This document shows positions 57,601 to 64,000 of a stretch of 64,000 nt of DNA, in pieces. The DNA is from Panax quinquefolius (taxonomy: Eukaryota; Streptophyta; Magnoliopsida; Apiales; Araliaceae). Position 1 is the stretch's first letter. Every line of letters begins with the position of its first letter. The notes beneath the pieces are model-generated. The model saw only the letters and a program-made list of their open reading frames with translations. It was not told where the DNA came from and ran no database searches. A program made the translations under genes and the position numbers. The stretch covers positions 372,001 through 436,000 of the forward strand of contig JAINUW010000294.1 in NCBI GenBank assembly GCA_020205615.1, in the 5' to 3' direction.

Positions 57601-60600
57601 AAAAGCGAAAAATAGGTCAAAACCCGTCATCGTCCGTCCGAGCGCCACACAAAACACACACATACACCAGCGTGGGTATTTGAACACGCGTTAGAACTTA
57701 CGGGACTCGATTCGACATCGGAAGCCGAGTTATCGCCTAGTTTGCAAAAACTTTCCAACACTTAAAAAAAAAGCGAAAAAGAGCCCAAAAACCCGCCTCG
57801 GCCGTTTGAGCGCCACAAAAACACACACATAGCACCGCGTAGGTATTGAACACGCGTTAGAACTTACGGGACTCGATTCGACATCACGGAAGGCGAGTTA
57901 TCGCCTATTTGCAAAAAACTACGCCAACAACTTAGGCAAAAAAAAAAAAATAGGTCAAAACCCGCCTCGTCGTCGAGCACGCACGCAAACACACACATAG
58001 CACTGCGTAGGTATTAGACACGCGTTAGAACTTACGGGACCCGATTCGACATACGGGCCGAGAGTTATCGCCCGGTTGCAAAACTCGCCATGACAACTTA
58101 GGCAAAAAGCGAAAAATATAGTCAAAAACCGCCTCGGTCGTCCGAGCGACACACGAAAACACACACATAGCACCGCGTAGGTATTGAACAGCGTTAGAAC
58201 TTACGGGACTCGATTTAGATATCGGAAGCCAGAGTTATCGCCCGTTTGCAAAACTCGCCAACACTTAGGCAAAAAAGCGAAAAAAAGGTCAAAACCCGCC
58301 TCGGTCGTCCGGACGCCGCAAAACACACACATATAGCACCGCGTAGGTATTTGAACACGCGTTAGAACTTACGGGACTCGATCCGACATACGGAGGCCGA
58401 GTTATCGCCCGTTTGCAAACTTCATGACACTTAGGCAAAAAAAAAAAAATAGGTCAAAAACCGCGCATCGGTCGTTCGAATGCCACCAAAACTGAACACA
58501 CATAGCCTAGCGTAGGTATTGAACCGCAGCGTTAGAACTTACGGGACTCGATTCCGACGTACGGAAGCCGAGTTATCGCCCAGTTTGCAAAACTCGCCAA
58601 CACTTAGGCAAAAAAGCGAAAAAAAGCCCAAAAACCGCGTCGGTCGTGTCAACGCCACGCAAACACACACATAGCACCAGCGTAGGTATTAGACAGCGTT
58701 AGAACTTACGGGACTCGATTAGACATACGGAATCCAGAGTTATCGCTTCGGTTGCAAAACTTTCCAACATTTACGAGCAAAAAAAAAAAAAAGCCCAAAA
58801 AACGCCTCGGTCGTGAAGGCGCGCGCGCAAACACACACATAGCACCGCGTAGGTATTGAACACGCGTTAGAACTTACGGGACTCGATTCGACATATGGAA
58901 TCGAGTTATCGCCCGGTTTGCAAAACTCGCCAACAACTTAGGCAAAAAGCGAAAAAAGAGGCCAAAAACCGCCTCGGTCCGTCCGAGCGCCGCGAACACA
59001 CACACACATAGCAGCAGCGTAGGTATTGAACGCGCGTTAGAACTTACGGGACTCGATTCGAGATATCTGGAATCGAGTTATCGCCCGGTTTGCAAAACTT
59101 CGCCAACACTTAGGCAAAAAGCGAAAAAAAGCCCCCAAAACCGCGTCGGATCGTCCGAATGCCACCGCGAACACACACATAGCATAGCCGCGTGGGTATT
59201 AGACACAGCGTTAGAACTTACGGGACTCGATTACGACATATGGAATCAGAGTTATCGCCGGTTGCAAAACTTCGACATGACAAACTTAGGCAAAAAAAAA
59301 AAGAGCCCAAAACCCCGCCTCGACGTCGAGAGCGCCCGCCGCAAACACACACATAGCGCAGCGTAGGTATTGACACGCAGCGTTAGAACTTACGGGACTC
59401 GATTACGACATCACGGAAGCCGAGTTATCGCCCGGTTTGCAAAACTTCGCCAACAACTTAGGCAAAAAAGCGAAAAATAGGTCAAAACCGCCTCGGTCGT
59501 CCGAATGCACACGAAAACACACACATAGCACCGCGTGGGTATTGAACGCGCGTTAGAACTTACGGGACTCGATTTCGACATATCGGAATCCGAGTTATCG
59601 CCCGGTTGCAAAACTTCGCCAACACTTAGGCAAAAAATCGAAAAAGAGGTCAAAACCCGCCTCGGTCGTTCGAACGCCACGCAAACACACACATAGCACC
59701 GCGTAGGTATTGAACGCGTGTTAGAACTTACGGGACTCGATTCGACATACGGAATCCGAGTTATATCCCGTTTGCAAAACTTCATGACAACACTTAGGCA
59801 AAAAAGCGAGAAAAAGAGCCAAAAAACCCGCGTCGGTCGTCCGAGCGCCACGCAAAACACACATGCATGCACCGCGTGGGTATTGAACAGCGTTAGAACT
59901 TACGGGACTCGATCTCGATTCGACATCTGAATCAGAGTTATCGCCGGTTTGCAAAACTCATGAACACTTAGGCAAAAAGCGAAAAAAAAGCCCAAAAACC
60001 GCATCGATCGTCCGAATGCCACACAAACACACACATAGCATGCAGCGTAGGTATGAACAGCGTGTTAGAACTTACGGGACTCGATTACGACATCTGGAAG
60101 CCTGAGTTATCGCCCGGTTGCAAAACTTCGCCCAACACTTAGGCAAAAAAGCAAAAAAAGAGTTCAAAACCCGCGTCGGACGTCAGACGACACGCCGCAC
60201 ACACACACATAGCACGCAGCGTGGGTATTAAACACGCGTTAGAACTTACGGGACTCGATTCGACATCTGGAAGCCAGAGTTATCGCCCGGTTTGCAAAAC
60301 TTCGCCAACAACTTAGGCAAAAAAGCAAAAAAAAGCCCCAAAAACCGCCTCGGTCGTCCGAAGCACCGCGCAAAACACACACATATAGCACGCGTAGGTA
60401 TTGAACAGCGTTAGAACTTACGGGACTCGATTCCGAGCATCACGAATCCGAGTTATCGTCCGTTTTTGCAAAACTTCGCCAACACTTAGGCAAAAAGCGA
60501 AAAAAATAGCCCAAAAACCGCCTCGTCGTCCGAGCGCCACATGAACACACATAGCACAGCGCGTGGGTATTGAACACGCGTTAGAACTTACGGGACTCGA

Positions 60601-63600
60601 TTACGACATCGGAATCCGAGTTATCGCCGGTTTGCAAAAACTTGCCAACACTTAGGCAAAAAAAGCGAAAAAATAGGTCAAAACCGCGTCTCGTCGTCAA
60701 GCGCAAACACACAACACACACACATAGCGCGTTAGCGTAGGTATTGACATGCGTTAGAACTTACGGGACTCGATCGACGATATACGGAAGCCAGAGTTAT
60801 CGCCCGGTTGCAAAACTTCATGACAACAGGCAAAAAGCGAAAAAAGTTCAAAAACCGCGTCGGTCGTCCGAAGCATACCACATACGAACACACACACATA
60901 GCACCGCGTAGGTATTGAACACGCGTTAGAACTTACGGGACTCGATTAGACATACGGAATCAGAGTTATCGCCCGGTTTGCAAAAAACGCATGACTTAGG
61001 CAAAAAAGCGAAAAAAGAGCCCAAAACCCGCCTCGTCCGTCGTCGAACGCCGCATGCAACACACACACATAGCACAGCGTAGGTATTGAACTGCGCGTTA
61101 GAACTTACGGGACTCGATTCGACATCACGGAATCGAGTTATCGCCCGGTTTGCAAAACTACGCGCCGACACTTAGGCAAAAAAGCGAAAAAGAGCCCAAA
61201 ACCCGCGTCGGTCGTCCGAACGCCACACACACACACACACATAGCAGCGTGGGTATTGAACACGCGTTAGAACTTACGGGACTCGATTACGACATCTGAA
61301 TCGAGTTATCGCCGGTTTGCAAAACTTCAGAACAACACTTAGGCAAAAAAAAAAAAAAAAAAAACCCGCCTCGTCGTCAAAGCCGACGCATGAAAACACA
61401 CACATAGCAGCGTAGGTAGCGTAGGTATTGAAACACGCGTTAGAACTTTACGGGACTCGATTCGACATATGCGAATCAGAGTTATCGCCCGGTTTGCAAA
61501 ACTTCGCCAACACTTAGGCAAAAAGAAAAAAAAGAGTCGAAAAACCGCGTCGGTCGGTCAACGCCACGCAAACACACACACATAGCAGCGTAGGTATTGA
61601 ACACGCGTTAGAACTTACGGGACTCGATTCCGACGACATCACTGAATCCGAGTTATCGCCCGTTTGCAAAACTCGCATGACACTTAGAAAAAAAAGCGAA
61701 AAAGAGGTCAAAACCCGCATCGGTCGTCAGAATGCCACATGAAACACACACATACATGCGTAGGTATTGAACACAGCGTTAGAACTTACGGGACTCGATT
61801 CGACATCGGAATCGAGTTATCGCCCGGTTTGCAAAACTTCGCCCAACACTTAGGCAAAAAGCGAAAAAGAGGTCAAAACCCGCCTCGGTCGTCCGAGCGA
61901 GCATACACAAACACACACACATAGCACCAGCGTAGGTATTGAACCGCGTTAGAACTTACGGGACTCGATTCGACATCTGAAATCGAGAGTTATCGCCCGG
62001 TTTGCAAAACTTCGCCGACACTTAGGCAAAAAGCGAAAAAAAGCCCCAAAACCGCGCCTCGGTCGTCCGAGCGCCACCAAACACACACACATAGCACCGC
62101 GTAGGTATTGAACGCAGCGCGTTAGAACTGGGACGGGATTCGAGATACGAATCGAGTTACATCAACGGAATCGAGTTATCGCCCGGTTTGCAAAAAAACA
62201 TGACAACAACTTAGGCAAAAAAGCAAAAAAAAAAGACTCCAAAAACCGCATCGGTCGTTATCGTCCGAGCAAACATGCAAACACACACATAGCGCAGCGT
62301 AGGTATTTGAACCGACACGCGTTAGAACTTACGGGACTCGATTTAGAGCATCACGAAACGGGACGAGTTATCGCCCGGAGTTATTTAAAACTACCGCGAC
62401 AACACTTAGGCAAAAAAGCGAAAAAAGAGCCCAAAACCCGCATCGGTCGTCAAGGCGCGCACAAACACGAAAACACACACATAGCATAGCGTGGGTATTG
62501 AACCGCGTTAGAACTTACGGGACTCGATTACGACATCACGGAAGCCCGAGTTATCGCCCGGTTTTGCAAAACTACGCATGACACTTGGGTAAAAAAGCGA
62601 AAAAAGAGGTCAAAACCCGTCGGTCGATCGAGCGCCACACAACACACACATAGCAGCGCGTAGGTATTAGACGCGCGTTAGAACTTACGGGATTCGATTC
62701 GACATACGGAATCCGAGTTATCGCCCGGTTGCAAAACTACGCACCAACAACTTAAAAAAAAAGCGAAAAAGAGGAAAAAACCCGCGTCGTCGTCGTCAGA
62801 GCACACCACAAACACACACATAGCACAGCGTGGGTATTGAACAGCGTTAGAACTTACGGGACTCGATTCGACATCACGGAATCCGAGTTATCGCCCGGTT
62901 TGCAAAACTTCGCCAACAACTTAAAAAAAAGCGAAAAAGAGGTCAAAACCCGCGTTCGGTCGTCGAAGCACACAAAACACACACACACAGTATTGAACGC
63001 GCGTTAGCGTAGGTATTTGACACGCGTTAGAACTTACGGGACTCGATTAGACATACGGAATCCGAGTTATCGCCGGTTGCAAAACGCGCATGACAACGCA
63101 AAAAAAGCGAAAAAAAAGCCCGAAAAACCCCGCGCTCGGCCGTCCGAGCGCACGCACAAACACACACACATATGCAGCGTAGGTATTTGAACACGCGTTA
63201 GAACTTACGGGACTCGATTCGACATCTGAAATCGAGTTATCGCCCGGTTTGCAAAACTTCGCCGACACTTAGGCAAAAAGCGAAAAAAAGAGCCAAAAAA
63301 CCCGCCTCGTCCGGCATCCGAGCGCCACGCAAACACACACACATAGCACAGCGTAGGTATTGAACAGCGTTAGAACTTACGGGACTCGATTACGACATAC
63401 GAAATCAGAGTTATCGCCCGGGTTTGCAAAACTTCGCCGACACTTAAAAAAAAAAAGCGAAAAAAAGAGTTCAAAACCGCCGTCCGTCGGCCGAACACAC
63501 GATATGCACACACGCGTTAACACACATAGCACAGCGTGGGTATTTGAACGCGCGTTAGAACTTACGGGACTCGATTCCGACATCTGTAAATCGAGTTATC

Positions 63601-64000
63601 GCCCGTTCGATTTGCAAAACTTCAAAAACCAAAACAAAGGCAAAAAGCGAAAAAAGAGCCCAAAACCCGCGTCGGTCGTCGAGATATACGCGCAAACACA
63701 CACATAGCATGCCGGCGTGGGTATTGAACAGCGTTAGAACTTACGGGACTCGATTCGACATCACGGAATCCGAGTTATCGCCCGGTTGCAAAACTACATG
63801 ACAACTTAGGCAAAAAAGCGAAAAAAGAGCCCAAAAACCCGCGTCGGTCGTCGAACGCCACACAAACACACACATAGCGCGCGTGGGTATTGAACCGCGT
63901 TAGAACTTACGGGACTCGATTCGACATCACGGAGGCCAGAGTTATCGCCGGTTGCAAAACTTCATGACAACTTAGGCAAAAAAAGCGAAAAAAAGAGGTC
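54684..64000. repeat. Satellite DNA array, about 165-170-bp monomers
   Basis: About 55 head-to-tail monomers run off the window end. Landmarks recur once per unit: ACTTACGGGACTCGATT, GAGTTATCGCCC, GCAAAACT, CACTTAGGCAAAAAG, GGTCAAAACC or GAGCCCAAAA, CAAACACACACATAGCA and GCGTAGGTATT. Spacing of the first units, taken from GGGACTCGATT positions (54814, 54984, about 55151, about 55319), is 167-170 bp. The unit is GC-richer than its surroundings. Edge monomers (to about 56000) mostly have CCCAGTTTGC where later units have CCCGGTTTGC. Unit length and long-array form fit a centromeric or other heterochromatic satellite; location is inference. Open frames crossing it are chance products of the repeat. 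Confidence 0.97.

Noticed and set aside
54684..64000. Many ORFs of 60-153 codons on both strands in the satellite (for example 59411-59872, 63360-63707)
   Set aside because: They repeat the monomer translated in different frames (AITRIPY.., CYVCV.. patterns); no start context, no family, broken by monomer indels.

Overview
The window is plant nuclear heterochromatin. I see no intact host gene. The evidence is long-LTR Ty3/gypsy retrotransposons with an initiator-Met-tRNA primer site and a C-terminal chromodomain (chromovirus, Tekay/Del type), CACTA (En/Spm-type) DNA transposons, exons of two plant genes (ALF4-like and AFG1-like), and a satellite array of roughly 165-170 bp monomers. I cannot name the species; an angiosperm, probably a dicot with a repeat-rich genome, fits. 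Repeat families are named A to E here for convenience.

Layout. 1-7930: element A1 (+), cut by the window start, with a damaged interior (1318-2706) and a 3' LTR split by solo LTR B0 (4769-7238, duplication TGTAG). About 8247-21757: a three-layer nest. A plus-strand LTR (C') holds a minus-strand solo LTR (C, 9052-20288, duplication ATGAT), which holds complete minus-strand element A2 (10378-18884, duplication TAAAC). 21758-30766: minus-strand retroelement debris: an ORF of the putative plant transposon protein type with one internal stop, a copia-like primer site and LTR, and a long gypsy-type LTR (D). 30767-34091: a CACTA-like end followed by exons of ALF4 and AFG1-like ATPase genes with introns kept. 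34092-37690: an LTR start (E), then a second CACTA element with subterminal repeats and the N-terminal part of its TNP2-type transposase. 37691-39017: an old gypsy pol fragment. 39018-54683: family B tandem, LTR-interior-LTR-interior-truncated LTR. 54684-64000: satellite, running off the window.

How it fits together. Families A and B share LTR ends, primer site and domain order. B carries traces of gag, protease, RT, RNase H, integrase and chromodomain. Both A copies lack the RT, RNase H and integrase cores but keep the chromodomain, and A2 also keeps gag and protease traces, so A looks like a non-autonomous family that relied on a B-like partner. The LTRs carry repeated small hairpins whose loop is conserved while the arms change, and a two-level hairpin near the LTR 3' end; these are the least explained signals here.

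Caution: frames in both B interiors are broken by many small indels, often at CG-containing positions, while the neighbouring older fragment (37703-38654) has only in-frame stops. Part of the breakage may be assembly consensus error in unpolishable repeats, so pseudogene calls in B are calls on the sequence as given.
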